From: Eudoraea adriatica DSM 19308
GTDB taxonomy: Bacteria; Bacteroidota; Bacteroidia; Flavobacteriales; Flavobacteriaceae
Direction of reading: 5' to 3'
NCBI RefSeq assembly: GCF_000382125.1
Contig: NZ_KB907546.1
Span: forward strand, 1-64,000
Length of the DNA stretch: 64,000 nt
Under the pieces are notes generated by a model. It was not told the origin of the DNA. It searched no databases and was given only the letters and a program-made list of their open reading frames with translations. Numbering within the stretch: the stretch's first letter is position 1; each line of letters starts with the position of its first letter. The position numbers were made by a program, and so were the translations under genes. This document shows, piece by piece, positions 9,492 through 18,166 of the stretch.

Positions 9492-10634
9492 CTAGTTTTT
9501 GAGTATACTCCTTGATATTACCATTTTTTGAATTTCTGAGGTTCCCTCATATATTTGAGTGATTTTTGCATCCCGCATCATGCGTTCAACATGATATTCT
9601 TTAACGAATCCATTCCCACCAAATATTTGTACAGCCTCAACAGTCGTTTCCATTGCAACCTGTGATGCATAAAGCTTGGCCATAGCGCCGGAAAGGTCAT
9701 AATCATTACCCATGTCTTTGTCCGTAGCGGCCTTATAAACCAACAGCCTCGCAGCCTGAATCTGAGTATGCATGTCTGCAAGTTTAAAAGCAATTGCCTG
9801 ATGGTTTGCTATCTCCTTGCCAAATGCCCTTCTTTCTTTTGAATATTTTTTGGCAAGTTCATATGCTCCTGCTGCAATTCCCAAAGCCTGTGCTGCAATA
9901 CCGATTCTTCCACCGGCAAGGGTTTTCATTGCAAATTTAAATCCAAAGCCATCATCACCAATTCTGTTTTCCTTGGGTACTATTACATCGTTAAATATTA
10001 AAGAATGTGTGTCACTTCCCCTTATTCCTAATTTATTCTCTTTCGGACCTATTTCAAACCCGGGCATACCTTTTTCAATTATCAGGGCGTTTATGCCTTT
10101 GTAGCCTTTTTCAATATTGGTTTGAGCAATTACGAGATACACTGATGCCGAATTTCCATTTGTGATCCAGTTTTTTGTCCCGTTCAGAACATAATGATCA
10201 CCTTTATCAATAGCAGTCGTTTTCTGTGAAGTAGCATCACTGCCTGCTTCCGGTTCTGAAAGGCAAAATGCACCAATAATTTCACCCGACGCCAATTTTT
10301 TAAGGTATTTCTCCTTTTGCTGCTTGGATCCAAAAGTCTCTACACCCCAGCATACCAATGAATTATTTACAGACATAATAACCGATGAAGACGCATCTAT
10401 TTTTGAAAGTTCCTCCATGGTTAATACATAGGATAATGTATCCAGACCACTACCGCCATATTCCGGATCTACCATCATTCCCATGAAACCAAGCTCCCCC
10501 ATTTTTTTTACTTGTTCGGAAGGGAATTGCTGCGTCTCATCACGTTCAATTACACCTGGTAGTAATTCTGAATGGGCGAAATCCCTGGCCGCCTGCTTTA
10601 TCATTTCCTGTTCTTCTGTTAGTGTAAAATTCAT
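9492..10634 (-). CDS. Acyl-CoA dehydrogenase
   Basis: An FAD-dependent acyl-CoA dehydrogenase for fatty-acid or branched-chain amino-acid beta-oxidation. It has the family signatures CLSEPEAGSDA (flavin/substrate binding) and QIYEGTSEIQ near the C-terminus, which carries the catalytic Glu base of the short-chain/butyryl type. The ATG at 10634 (MNFTLTEEQE) gives 380 residues, the standard length. The open frame extends 22 codons further upstream, but that part is hydrophobic, unlike the family, and I leave it out. It is a single gene, divergent from the glutamate dehydrogenase gene. The substrate chain length cannot be told from sequence. Confidence 0.93.
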   Translation of the reverse strand: MNFTLTEEQEMIKQAARDFAHSELLPGVIERDETQQFPSEQVKKMGELGFMGMMVDPEYGGSGLDTLSYVLTMEELSKIDASSSVIMSVNNSLVCWGVETFGSKQQKEKYLKKLASGEIIGAFCLSEPEAGSDATSQKTTAIDKGDHYVLNGTKNWITNGNSASVYLVIAQTNIEKGYKGINALIIEKGMPGFEIGPKENKLGIRGSDTHSLIFNDVIVPKENRIGDDGFGFKFAMKTLAGGRIGIAAQALGIAAGAYELAKKYSKERRAFGKEIANHQAIAFKLADMHTQIQAARLLVYKAATDKDMGNDYDLSGAMAKLYASQVAMETTVEAVQIFGGNGFVKEYHVERMMRDAKITQIYEGTSEIQKMVISRSILKN

Positions 10635-10793
10635 TGCAATATAGTTTGATAGAAAGTATTGCAAAGATACAAGTATGGGGGAATATATGAATGGATACAA
10701 AGGCTTATTTGCTATGTTGAAAGCACCTGATTATGAATTATATTTTTGTACGCACGCAGGATCCGAAAAACTTTCAAAGTAGTACAATATTTT

Positions 10794-10801
10794 TATATTT
10801 G
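10794..10801 (+). promoter_or_regulatory. Probable -7 promoter element for the glutamate dehydrogenase gene
   Basis: TATATTTG matches TAnnTTTG. A TTTC sits about 19 nt upstream as a weak -33. The start codon is about 130 nt downstream, so the leader would be long. Confidence 0.45.
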
Positions 10802-10934
10802 TGAGAGTGCTACCTATTTCTAACAATATCAAATAAATCATGAGACAACACTAGCTTCATTTGGATTACTATAAGTTAAATAACCAGGTTTATTACAAAT
10901 TTTAATTCAGGTAACTTAATTAGTTGATTAACAA

Positions 10935-12167
10935 ATGAAAAAGCTATTAAAAAAATATGAAAACAAACCCCCGGAGATAGTCTTTAACTGGAAAGATCCG
11001 GAAACCGAAGCTGAAGGATGGACCGTAATCAATTCTCTCAGGGGAGGAGCAGCCGGAGGAGGAACAAGAATGCGTGAAGGCTTGGATATGAACGAGGTGT
11101 TATCTCTTGCAAAAACCATGGAAGTTAAATTTACAGTCTCGGGACCGCCAATTGGCGGAGCAAAATCGGGAATTAACTTTAACCCGCATGACCCAAGAAA
11201 AAGGGGCGTATTGGAAAGGTGGTATGCTGCGGTTTCACCGCTGCTTAAAAGTTACTATGGTACGGGAGGAGATTTAAATGTAGATGAAATACATGAAGTT
11301 ATTCCTATAACCGAGGATGTAGGTGTCTGGCACCCTCAGGAAGGTGTATTTAATGGACATTTTAAGCCTACAGAAGCCGATAAGATTAATAGGATTGGAC
11401 AGCTAAGACTCGGGGTAATAAAAGTATTGGAAAGCAATACGTATTCCCCCGATATAACGAAAAAATACACAGTAGCTGATATGATAACAGGATATGGTGT
11501 GGCAGAAGCAATTAGGCACTACTATGATATTTTTGGGGGAACTGTAATTGGCAAGCGTGCTATAGTACAGGGATTTGGAAATGTAGGAGCAGCAGCAGCT
11601 TTTTATCTGGCACAAATGGGTGCAAGGATTGTAGGTATTATTGATAGAGTAGGTGGTGTTATTAATGAAGATGGTTTTTCATTTGAAGAAATAAAGACCT
11701 TTTTCCTGCATAAAAAAGGAAATACATTAATAGCTGATGCAGATAAAATGATTCCTTTTGATGAAATGAACGAACGTATCTGGAGTTTGCCAACGGAAAT
11801 TTTTGCGCCTTGTGCGGCATCCAGGTTAATAACACAGGAGCAAATTACTGAAATGATTGATACGGGCCTTGAGGTTATTTCATGCGGAGCAAATGTACCG
11901 TTTGCAGATCCTGAAATATTTTTTGGTTCCATCATGGAGTATACAGATGAAAGGGTTAGTCTTATCCCTGATTTTATTTCAAATTGTGGAATGGCAAGAT
12001 TATTTGCGTATTTCATGGAGCGAAGAGTGGGCATGGATGACGAATTAATTTTTAATGATACTTCAGATACCATTCGAAAAGCAATTTTGAATATCTTTAA
12101 AGAAAATGTAACAAAAAAGAACATGAGTAAGACGGCATTTGAAATTGCCCTTAAACAATTAATCTAA
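10935..12167 (+). CDS. Glu/Leu/Phe/Val dehydrogenase family protein (glutamate dehydrogenase-like)
   Basis: A cytoplasmic NAD(P)-dependent oxidative deaminase of the Glu/Leu/Phe/Val family. The glycine-rich catalytic motif with its Lys is in PPIGGAKSGI (about residues 74-83). The Rossmann fold starts at VQGFGNVGAAAAF (about 217). It has 410 residues, the usual size. The N-terminal part differs from classical hexameric GdhA, so amino-acid specificity is uncertain. It is followed 11 nt later by nhaD on the same strand, so a two-gene transcript is likely. The antisense of this gene is also open for long stretches, which is only a codon-use shadow. Confidence 0.9.
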   Translation: MKKLLKKYENKPPEIVFNWKDPETEAEGWTVINSLRGGAAGGGTRMREGLDMNEVLSLAKTMEVKFTVSGPPIGGAKSGINFNPHDPRKRGVLERWYAAVSPLLKSYYGTGGDLNVDEIHEVIPITEDVGVWHPQEGVFNGHFKPTEADKINRIGQLRLGVIKVLESNTYSPDITKKYTVADMITGYGVAEAIRHYYDIFGGTVIGKRAIVQGFGNVGAAAAFYLAQMGARIVGIIDRVGGVINEDGFSFEEIKTFFLHKKGNTLIADADKMIPFDEMNERIWSLPTEIFAPCAASRLITQEQITEMIDTGLEVISCGANVPFADPEIFFGSIMEYTDERVSLIPDFISNCGMARLFAYFMERRVGMDDELIFNDTSDTIRKAILNIFKENVTKKNMSKTAFEIALKQLI

Positions 12168-12178
12168 AACCAACCAGT

Positions 12179-13543
12179 ATGGAGACCATTATTATTATTG
12201 TATTCTTAGCCGGCTATTTGGCAATTACCCTTGAACACAATCTGAAAATAGATAAACTAATTCCTGCTTTGGCGATGATGGCAATTTTATGGGCAATCAT
12301 AGCATTGGCCCATTTGCCCGTATTTGAGGTAAATACCGACTTAAAGGAATTGGAACCATCTCACATAGATGAAATGCTGTTGCATCATCTTGGTAAAACC
12401 GCCGAAATCCTTGTCTTCCTTTTAGGGGCAATGACCATTGTGGAAATTATAGATTATTTTGATGGATTTGCAACTATAAAGGGCTATATACGCACAAGGA
12501 AAAAATCAAAACTACTTTGGCTATTTTCTATATTGGCCTTTATACTGTCTGCGATTATAGATAACCTTACCGCCACTATCGTTCTGGTAACAATATTGCA
12601 AAAAGTTATAAAAGAACGCGAGGTCAGACTTTGGTTTGCGGGGATGATTATAATTGCGGCAAATGCCGGTGGGGCATGGTCTCCTATTGGCGATGTTACC
12701 ACAACAATGTTATGGATTGGTAATAAGGTGTCCGCGCTGCAGCTCATTGAACATGTTCTTATACCGTCAATAGTTTGCATGGTAATACCTGTTCTTGTTG
12801 CGCTGAGGTATGAGGTGTTTAAAGGTAATATTAAAGCGGAATTAGAAGAAGAAAAAGCAAAATCACCTTTTGGAGCTACTATGTTATACCTTGGTTTAGG
12901 TTCTATAGTATTTGTTCCATTTTTTAAAACTATTACGCATTTACCCCCTTATGTAGGGATGATGCTTTCATTGGCTTTTGTAGCGGCATTTGCAGAAATA
13001 TATACTAGCGCAAAATTCAGTATTTCGAACGTGGATGGTGCAGAGAGTCAGGAAGGAGCTCACCATAGTGCGGTGCATTCTTCCCTCTCAAAAATTGAAC
13101 TTCCAAGTATACTCTTTTTTCTTGGGATACTTTTGGCTGTTGCAGCCCTGGAATCTTTAGGGATGTTATTTCATTTTGCAGGTACACTAGATTCTGTCAT
13201 GCCATTTCTTGGAACTGAAGCAATGGACGGAACTGTTTCAGATTTGGTAATACTAATTCTGGGGGTTGGTTCAGCTGTGATAGACAACGTACCTTTGGTG
13301 GCTGCCAGTATGGGGATGTTCTCAATACCATTGGATGATGCTGTCTGGCATTTTATTGCTTATAGCGCAGGAACGGGTGGTAGTATGCTGATTATAGGAT
13401 CTGCAGCCGGCGTGGTAGCTATGGGAATGGAGAAAATTGATTTTTTCTGGTATTTCAAAAAAATTGCATGGCTCGCATTCCTTGGTTTTATTGGCGGTTC
13501 GGCTGCATTTGTACTTATTCGAAATTTAGTGTTAAACGCATAA
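12179..13543 (+). CDS. nhaD: Sodium/proton antiporter NhaD
   Basis: An inner-membrane Na+/H+ antiporter of the NhaD/arsenite-permease superfamily, 454 residues with about 12 hydrophobic segments. Family-typical polar segments inside membrane helices are SAIIDNLTATIVLV (about 121-134), NAGGAWSPIGDVTTTMLW and VGSAVIDNVPLVAASMGM. Paired discontinuous helices with Asn/Asp-Asn-Pro are the ion-binding region in relatives. It lies 11 nt downstream of the amino-acid dehydrogenase gene. Its presence fits a marine, salt-exposed organism. Confidence 0.94.
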   Translation: METIIIIVFLAGYLAITLEHNLKIDKLIPALAMMAILWAIIALAHLPVFEVNTDLKELEPSHIDEMLLHHLGKTAEILVFLLGAMTIVEIIDYFDGFATIKGYIRTRKKSKLLWLFSILAFILSAIIDNLTATIVLVTILQKVIKEREVRLWFAGMIIIAANAGGAWSPIGDVTTTMLWIGNKVSALQLIEHVLIPSIVCMVIPVLVALRYEVFKGNIKAELEEEKAKSPFGATMLYLGLGSIVFVPFFKTITHLPPYVGMMLSLAFVAAFAEIYTSAKFSISNVDGAESQEGAHHSAVHSSLSKIELPSILFFLGILLAVAALESLGMLFHFAGTLDSVMPFLGTEAMDGTVSDLVILILGVGSAVIDNVPLVAASMGMFSIPLDDAVWHFIAYSAGTGGSMLIIGSAAGVVAMGMEKIDFFWYFKKIAWLAFLGFIGGSAAFVLIRNLVLNA

Positions 13544-13592
13544 TTTAATTGAGAATCTACCGTTATAAGGGCAACTTTTAATAGGGAAAAAT

Positions 13593-14285
13593 ATGGTATT
13601 ATTTCAGGATCTTGTAGATGAAGCACAAGTTGGGGAACTGGTTTCAGAAGAAAAAACACTTTCAGTAATTGATCTGATCTTTAATGGGGGGACAGGGAGT
13701 ATAGTAATTATATCTGTTCTTTTTGTAATGCTGGCGGTTGGCTTATATATTTATTTTGAGCGGTTACTGGCCATAAAGGCGGCCTCGCAAATAGATAAGA
13801 ATTTCATGAATCAAATACGCGACCATGTGATGACCGGTAAGCTGGAAGCGGCTAAAATTTTATGTGCCCAAACAGATTCACCCGTGGCGAGGTTAACAGA
13901 AAAAGGAATCTCGAGAATAGGTAAACCACTTGATGATATTAATACGGCTATCGAGAATGCCGGAACCCTGGAGGTTTATAAATTGGAAAAAAATGTAAAT
14001 GTCCTTGCTACTATTGCGGGTGCAGGCCCTATGATAGGGTTCTTGGGAACTGTTATTGGTATGATTATAGCATTCCATCAAATGGCCAGCAGTGGCGGTC
14101 AAGCAGAAATGGGCGCCCTGGCTTCTGGTATTTACACTGCCATGACTACTACAGTTGCAGGTTTAATTGTGGGTATTGTAGCTTATATGGGCTACAACCA
14201 CCTTGTGAATAGAACCGACAAGGTAGTTCATAAGATGGAAGCAAATGCCGTGGAATTTCTCGATTTACTGAACGAACCTGTTTAA
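13593..14285 (+). CDS. exbB: ExbB/TolQ/MotA-family proton channel
   Basis: An inner-membrane channel subunit that couples the proton-motive force to TonB. It has 230 residues with three predicted membrane helices (about 28-50, 130-155 and 170-195). The conserved TIAGAGPMIGFLGTVIGMI and TTVAGLIVGIVAY segments are seen. It is the first gene of a tight cluster exbB-exbD-tonB-folC (gaps of 9 nt, a 1-nt overlap, and 3 nt). It probably powers TonB-dependent outer-membrane uptake. Confidence 0.93.
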   Translation: MVLFQDLVDEAQVGELVSEEKTLSVIDLIFNGGTGSIVIISVLFVMLAVGLYIYFERLLAIKAASQIDKNFMNQIRDHVMTGKLEAAKILCAQTDSPVARLTEKGISRIGKPLDDINTAIENAGTLEVYKLEKNVNVLATIAGAGPMIGFLGTVIGMIIAFHQMASSGGQAEMGALASGIYTAMTTTVAGLIVGIVAYMGYNHLVNRTDKVVHKMEANAVEFLDLLNEPV

Positions 14286-14294
14286 GACAGACCT

Positions 14295-14681
14295 ATGAAA
14301 ATTAAAGGAAGAAATAAGATTAGTCCGGAATTCAGCATGTCCTCTATGACGGACATTGTATTTCTGCTTCTGATTTTCTTTATGCTAACGGCTAATTCAC
14401 CCAATGCTTTGGATCTGCTTTTGCCAAAGGCCAAAGGAAAATCAACAAATACTCAAAATGTGTCGGTGACGATCAATAAGAATCTCGAATATTTTGTGAA
14501 CAGCGAAAGAATTAACGGAGAATACATAGAAATTGAATTAAAGAAAGCACTTGAGGGTCAGGAAAAGCCCACAATTATTCTAAGGGCAGAAGAAAGCGTA
14601 GCCATTAAAGAAGCGGTTAACGTAATGGATATTGCCAATAGGAATAGTTATAAAGTGATCCTGGCTGTGCGGCCAAATTAA
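14295..14681 (+). CDS. exbD: ExbD/TolR-family biopolymer transport protein
   Basis: 128 residues with one N-terminal membrane helix holding the essential Asp20 in SMTDIVFLLLIFFML, followed by a periplasmic domain. It is the partner of ExbB in the proton-driven motor. It starts 9 nt after exbB, and its stop overlaps the start of the tonB-like gene by one base, so translation is probably coupled. Confidence 0.93.
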   Translation: MKIKGRNKISPEFSMSSMTDIVFLLLIFFMLTANSPNALDLLLPKAKGKSTNTQNVSVTINKNLEYFVNSERINGEYIEIELKKALEGQEKPTIILRAEESVAIKEAVNVMDIANRNSYKVILAVRPN

Positions 14682-15580
14682 TGTCATTTTTAGATACAGA
14701 ACACAAGAAAAAATCATTTACGCTAACTACTATTTTGTTAAGCGTACTTCTGCTATTGCTTTTTTATGTTGGCCTGACTTATATGGATCCACCTATTGAG
14801 AATGGGATCACTGTTAATTTTGGTACGATGGAGTTTGGTATGGGGGAGGAGCAACCGATTAAAAAAATAAAATCGCAGCCAGCAGAACCTGTCCAAGAGC
14901 CGGAGGAAGAAGTAGTTGAAGAAAAAGCTGCAGCTCAGCCTGAAGAAGTTGCAGAAGAGGATGTAACGGAGAAAGCTACCGAAAAAGTACTTACACAGGA
15001 AGACGAAGAATCTATAAAGATTAGACAACAGGAGGCCGCCAGGCGAGAGGCAGAAGAAGCGGCCAGAAAGGCTCAGGCCAAAGCCGAACAATTGGCCAGG
15101 GAACAAAAGGCTGCCGAGGAAAAAGCGCAACGGGAAAAAGAAGCCAAAAAGAAAAAGTTGGATGAACTTATGGGTGGTCTTAACAAGTCTGATGGTGAAG
15201 TTCAGGGCAGTGAGGGTGATGATAACAGGGCAGGTGACAAAGGACAGCCAGAGGGCGACCCTTATGCCACCAGTTATTATGGAAGTCCCGGATCGGGAAG
15301 CGGAACCGGTGGCTATGGCCTTAGCGGACGTTCTTTGGTAAGTAAGGGAAAAGTACAACAGGAATGCAATGAAGAGGGAAGAGTAGTTGTTAAAATTACC
15401 GTAGATAGAAATGGCAAGGTTATCGATGCCACTGCGGGAGTAAAGGGAACGACCAATAATCATCCCTGCTTGTTAGACCCTGCCAGGAAAACCGCATTCC
15501 TTCATAAATGGAATCTGGATTCCAAAGCACCCAGCCAACAAATAGGTTTTGTTGTAGTGAACTTTAAATTAGGGGAATAA
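14681..15580 (+). CDS. tonB: TonB-like energy transducer
   Basis: 299 residues: one membrane helix (about 15-32), a long Glu/Ala/Lys-rich linker (about 60-165, predicted helical), a Gly-rich spacer, and a C-terminal TonB-type domain (about 220-299) with RVVVKITVDRNGKV. The long charged linker in place of a Pro-rich one is common in this phylum. It should span the periplasm and energise outer-membrane receptors with ExbB/ExbD. The two short cysteine-containing segments in the C-terminal domain (QEC, HPC) are a small peculiarity. Confidence 0.88.
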   Translation: MSFLDTEHKKKSFTLTTILLSVLLLLLFYVGLTYMDPPIENGITVNFGTMEFGMGEEQPIKKIKSQPAEPVQEPEEEVVEEKAAAQPEEVAEEDVTEKATEKVLTQEDEESIKIRQQEAARREAEEAARKAQAKAEQLAREQKAAEEKAQREKEAKKKKLDELMGGLNKSDGEVQGSEGDDNRAGDKGQPEGDPYATSYYGSPGSGSGTGGYGLSGRSLVSKGKVQQECNEEGRVVVKITVDRNGKVIDATAGVKGTTNNHPCLLDPARKTAFLHKWNLDSKAPSQQIGFVVVNFKLGE

Positions 15581-15583
15581 TAA

Positions 15584-16795
15584 ATGACCTATAAGGAAAC
15601 CCTGGATTGGATGTTCGCACAACTTCCAATGTATCAGCAAAAGGGGCCAAAAGCTTACAATGGTAAATTAGAGAATAGCCGGTCTCTGGCGACACACTTA
15701 AAAAACCCACATTTAAATTTTAAGAGTATTCATGTTGCAGGAACGAATGGCAAAGGTTCCAGCAGCCATATGCTTGCATCCATATTGCAGGAAGCAGGTT
15801 ATAGTGTTGGGCTGTATACCTCCCCCCATTTAAAAGATTTCAGGGAACGCATTAAGATTAATGGAAATCCTATCAGTGAAAAAGACGTTATAGGGTTTAT
15901 CGAAAAGAACAAGTTATTTCTGGAAAAGAACAAGCTGTCTTTTTTTGAAATGTCTGTTGGAATGGCATTTGATTATTTTTCCCGAAAGAAAGTATCCATT
16001 GCGGTAATTGAAGTGGGTCTGGGCGGACGTTTAGATGCCACTAATATTATTACTCCATTAGCTTCACTTATTACTAACATTGGTCTGGACCATACGGATT
16101 TATTGGGCGGCACATTGGAATTGATATCCATAGAGAAAGCCGGAATTATAAAAGCCAACGTTCCATTAGTGATTAGCGAGTATCAGGAAGAGATAGCCCC
16201 TGTTTTTGAAAAAATTGCAAAAGAAAGAAATTCAGATCTGGTCTATGCCGATAAGGAAGACTTCAAGGAGTATAAAACTTCTCTTTATGGCAGCTATCAA
16301 AAAAGGAATATTAAAGGAGTGCTTGCCATTATTAATTTACTCAAAGGTTTTTCGATAAGTCAGGAACATATACGAAAAGGTCTTATGCATGTGGTAGAGA
16401 ATACCGGACTGCTGGGAAGGTGGCAGATCCTGCAGGAAAACCCAAAAGTTATGTGCGATACTGCCCACAATAGTGAAGGCCTCTCGTTGGTGCTGGAACA
16501 GGTAAAAATGCAGGAATTTAAAACTTTACATATTGTTCTCGGTTTTGTTAAAGAGAAGAATTTGGATGTGTTATTGCCATTATTCCCGAAAGATGCAATC
16601 TATTATTTTACCCGACCCGATATCCCAAGGGGTCTGGATGTGCAAATTTTAGGAAAGAAAGCCGCTGAAGCCGGTTTAAAAGGGTCAATCTATGATTCCA
16701 TACCAAAGGCATATAAAGCAGCGCTAAGCAAAGCAGCTAAGGATGATTTCATCTATATAGGAGGTAGTACATTTACGGTTGCCGAGGTCCTGTGA
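15584..16795 (+). CDS. folC: Bifunctional folylpolyglutamate / dihydrofolate synthase
   Basis: A cytoplasmic Mur-ligase-family enzyme that adds glutamate to dihydropteroate and to folates with ATP. The P-loop is GTNGKGSS (residues 53-60), followed by SPHLKDFRERI, the family signature. A second conserved segment is GLGGRLDATN (near 145). It has 403 residues, normal for the family. It starts 3 nt after the tonB-like gene. The coupling of folC to tonB is likely only by transcription. The stop is 59 nt before tRNA-Val. Confidence 0.94.
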   Translation: MTYKETLDWMFAQLPMYQQKGPKAYNGKLENSRSLATHLKNPHLNFKSIHVAGTNGKGSSSHMLASILQEAGYSVGLYTSPHLKDFRERIKINGNPISEKDVIGFIEKNKLFLEKNKLSFFEMSVGMAFDYFSRKKVSIAVIEVGLGGRLDATNIITPLASLITNIGLDHTDLLGGTLELISIEKAGIIKANVPLVISEYQEEIAPVFEKIAKERNSDLVYADKEDFKEYKTSLYGSYQKRNIKGVLAIINLLKGFSISQEHIRKGLMHVVENTGLLGRWQILQENPKVMCDTAHNSEGLSLVLEQVKMQEFKTLHIVLGFVKEKNLDVLLPLFPKDAIYYFTRPDIPRGLDVQILGKKAAEAGLKGSIYDSIPKAYKAALSKAAKDDFIYIGGSTFTVAEVL

Positions 16796-16835
16796 TTTTT
16801 TCTTATTTTTTGTTTTAGGTAACAAAAAACTATTC

Positions 16836-16843
16836 TATATTTG
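16836..16843 (+). promoter_or_regulatory. -7 element of the tRNA-Val promoter
   Basis: TATATTTG fits the Bacteroidota TAnnTTTG consensus. It ends 11 nt before the mature tRNA 5' end, leaving room for a start site and a very short leader. Confidence 0.6.
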
Positions 16844-16854
16844 CATCCCCTTAG

Positions 16855-16929
16855 GGGCTCTTAGCTCAGTTGGTTCAGAGCACCTGCCTTACAAGCAGGG
16901 GGTCACTGGTTCGAATCCAGTAGGGCCCA
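16855..16929 (+). tRNA. tRNA-Val (anticodon UAC)
   Basis: A complete cloverleaf. The acceptor stem pairs GGGCTCT with AGGGCCC; the D stem is GCTC/GAGC; the anticodon stem CCTGC/GCAGG has loop CTTACAA (anticodon TAC at 16890-16892); the T stem is ACTGG/CCAGT with TTCGAAT. The discriminator is A16929. A terminator follows. The last part of the gene is repeated 438 bp downstream. Confidence 0.97.
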
Positions 16930-16940
16930 CATCATTCAGA

Positions 16941-16969
16941 AAATCCGCACGGAACCGTGCGGATTTTTT
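16941..16969 (+). terminator. Terminator after tRNA-Val
   Basis: AAATCCGCAC (16941-16950) pairs with GTGCGGATTT (16957-16966) around GGAACC and is followed by a T-run. A matching but unrelated terminator follows the duplicated tRNA 3' end at 17381. Confidence 0.85.
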
Positions 16970-17011
16970 ATTTTCCGCAGAATTTCAAACTTGTTTGAAC
17001 ATTCGGAGGGA

Positions 17012-17357
17012 AACTAAAAAATATCCGGCGCCGGAGGTCGCCGGGGATTTTCTAACTGCAGTAGCGGTTTCGCAATGGATATGCAATCCAGTAGTTCTAA
17101 AACTAAAAAATATCCGGCGCCGGAGGTCGCCGGGGATTTTCTAACTGCAGTAGCGGTTTCCCAATGGATATGCAATCCAGTAGTTCTAAAACTAAAAAAT
17201 AACCGGCGCCGGAGGTCGCCGGGGATTTTCTAACTGCAGTATCGGTTTCCCGATGGATATGCAATCCAGTAGTTCTAAAACTAAAAAATAACCGGCGCCG
17301 GAGGTCGCCGGGGATTTTCTAACTGCAGTATCGGTTTCCCAATGGATATGCAATCCG
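17012..17357. repeat. Four tandem 89-bp repeats
   Basis: Units begin at 17012, 17101, 17190 and 17279 with an exact 89-bp period and only a few substitutions (for example tatccgg in units 1-2 and taaccgg in units 3-4). Each unit has two inverted repeats, CCGGCG-N8-CGCCGG and GGAT-ATGCA-ATCC, and ends in caatccagtag, which resembles the T-arm end of the neighbouring tRNA. The period is not a multiple of three, and no coding role is supported. The last unit runs into a true copy of the tRNA 3' end. Confidence 0.9.
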
Positions 17358-17372
17358 GTAGGGCCCACATCA
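17352..17372 (+). repeat. Duplicated 3' end of tRNA-Val
   Basis: 21 bp match the tRNA-Val T-arm/acceptor end plus 5 downstream bases (16914-16934) with one mismatch; GTAGGGCCCACATCA is exact. No tRNA 5' half is present. It could be an att-type duplication from site-specific integration, or the relic of a second tRNA-Val copy. Confidence 0.75.
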
Positions 17373-17380
17373 AGCAAAAA

Positions 17381-17406
17381 ACCCACGCCGACCGGCGTGG
17401 GTTTTT
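17381..17406 (+). terminator. Terminator after the duplicated tRNA 3' end
   Basis: ACCCACGCC (17381-17389) pairs with GGCGTGGGT (17394-17402), followed by five Ts. It stands at the same distance from the tRNA-like end as the real tRNA terminator but differs in sequence. Confidence 0.8.
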
Positions 17407-17430
17407 ATATTCACGGAGAAAGTCAAATTT

Positions 17431-17580
17431 CTATTTGAGGAATGAAGTGAACATCCAATTTCTTTTTTCCAATACTCTCAGAAAGTCTGTCAGAATTTGT
17501 TCTGTGGCAATGTCACCAGTATCAAGAGATGAGCCTATGGCAGACATCATAAGTTCTATACTGCAAAGATTGTAATTATT
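17431..17580 (-). pseudogene. C-terminal remnant, probably of a Dps/ferritin-like protein
   Basis: An open minus-strand frame of about 49 codons ends in LEKRNWMFTSFLK and stop. The pattern (IGSSLDTGDIATE.. then an 'EKxxWM' helix) resembles the last helix of Dps-family DNA-protection proteins. No start codon suitable for a full gene is seen and the N-terminal four-helix core is missing. It abuts the next gene in a different frame. Inference: a deletion joined this tail to its neighbour. Identification as Dps is from memory of the family only. Confidence 0.5.
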
Positions 17581-17585
17581 ACGCC

Positions 17586-17960
17586 TTAAATCTTTAAAGG
17601 TTCTTTATTTGTAAGATTAATATCCTCCAATAATTGATCCGTAAACTTAAAATGTCCTTTGGTAGTAATAATTTTAAAAACGGCTGCATTCAGACGACTA
17701 TAGGTATCCAGCAATAACCATTTTGACTTTAAAATGCTGGGTTTGTCTAATTTAAGACTGATATCGAAGTAGTGCTTTATTCCGTTCTTCACGGCTGATA
17801 TGTCCGGCACCATATTAGACCCTGCACCTTTCTTTAAAAAGGTCTTTGGAGTTTCGTAACCTGGCATATCGGCCTTGATATTTTCAAAACCCTGAGCTTG
17901 AAGATGATTAATTGATTTTTCTAAAATTGCTATGTTTTCTAATTTCTGTTTTCCAATCAT
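17586..17960 (-). CDS. Hypothetical protein
   Basis: 124 residues, with no signal peptide and no membrane segment. It begins MIGKQKLENIAILEKSINHL, with a helical N-terminus and then alternating strand/helix character (KHYFDISLKL, KSKWLLLDTYSRLN). Composition and codon use look like real coding sequence. I do not recognise a family. It is monocistronic as far as can be seen; the neighbour at 18167 has the same orientation. It could be intact, because no homology break is visible, but it sits among remnants. Confidence 0.6.
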   Translation of the reverse strand: MIGKQKLENIAILEKSINHLQAQGFENIKADMPGYETPKTFLKKGAGSNMVPDISAVKNGIKHYFDISLKLDKPSILKSKWLLLDTYSRLNAAVFKIITTKGHFKFTDQLLEDINLTNKEPLKI

Positions 17961-18166
17961 ACTTTTAATATAAGAGAATCTGTAGAGTATCCAAATTATA
18001 ATTGGGTTTTTACAAAATATTCTTAAATCCCTTCCATGAACAAGGATACATTTTATACGGTTCTTTTTTGATGGTATTCCGTACGAAAGAAGTTTCGGTT
18101 GATGGTAATAATAAAGCCATACGCTTCCTGGTATGGCCTTTTAATTTAATGAAGAAAAACAGACAA

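Noticed and set aside
14753-15463. A 236-codon minus frame opposite the tonB-like gene
   Set aside because: An artefact of the Glu/Lys-rich linker codons read backwards (Phe/Leu-rich).
16779-17144. A 121-codon + frame running through tRNA-Val and the first repeats
   Set aside because: It overlaps the tRNA and non-coding repeats; the reading is a by-product of the tRNA sequence (..YKQGVTGSNPVGPT), a well-known artefact.
17012-17357. CRISPR array
   Set aside because: Units are contiguous 89-bp tandem copies with no unique spacers, and no cas gene is nearby.
17192-17386. A 64-codon minus-strand frame over the tandem repeats
   Set aside because: The 89-bp period is not a multiple of three, so repeated units shift frame; there is no protein logic.
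17342-17575. A 77-codon + frame over the duplicated tRNA end and terminator
   Set aside because: It runs through a terminator hairpin, and the opposite strand gives a more protein-like (Dps-like) frame.
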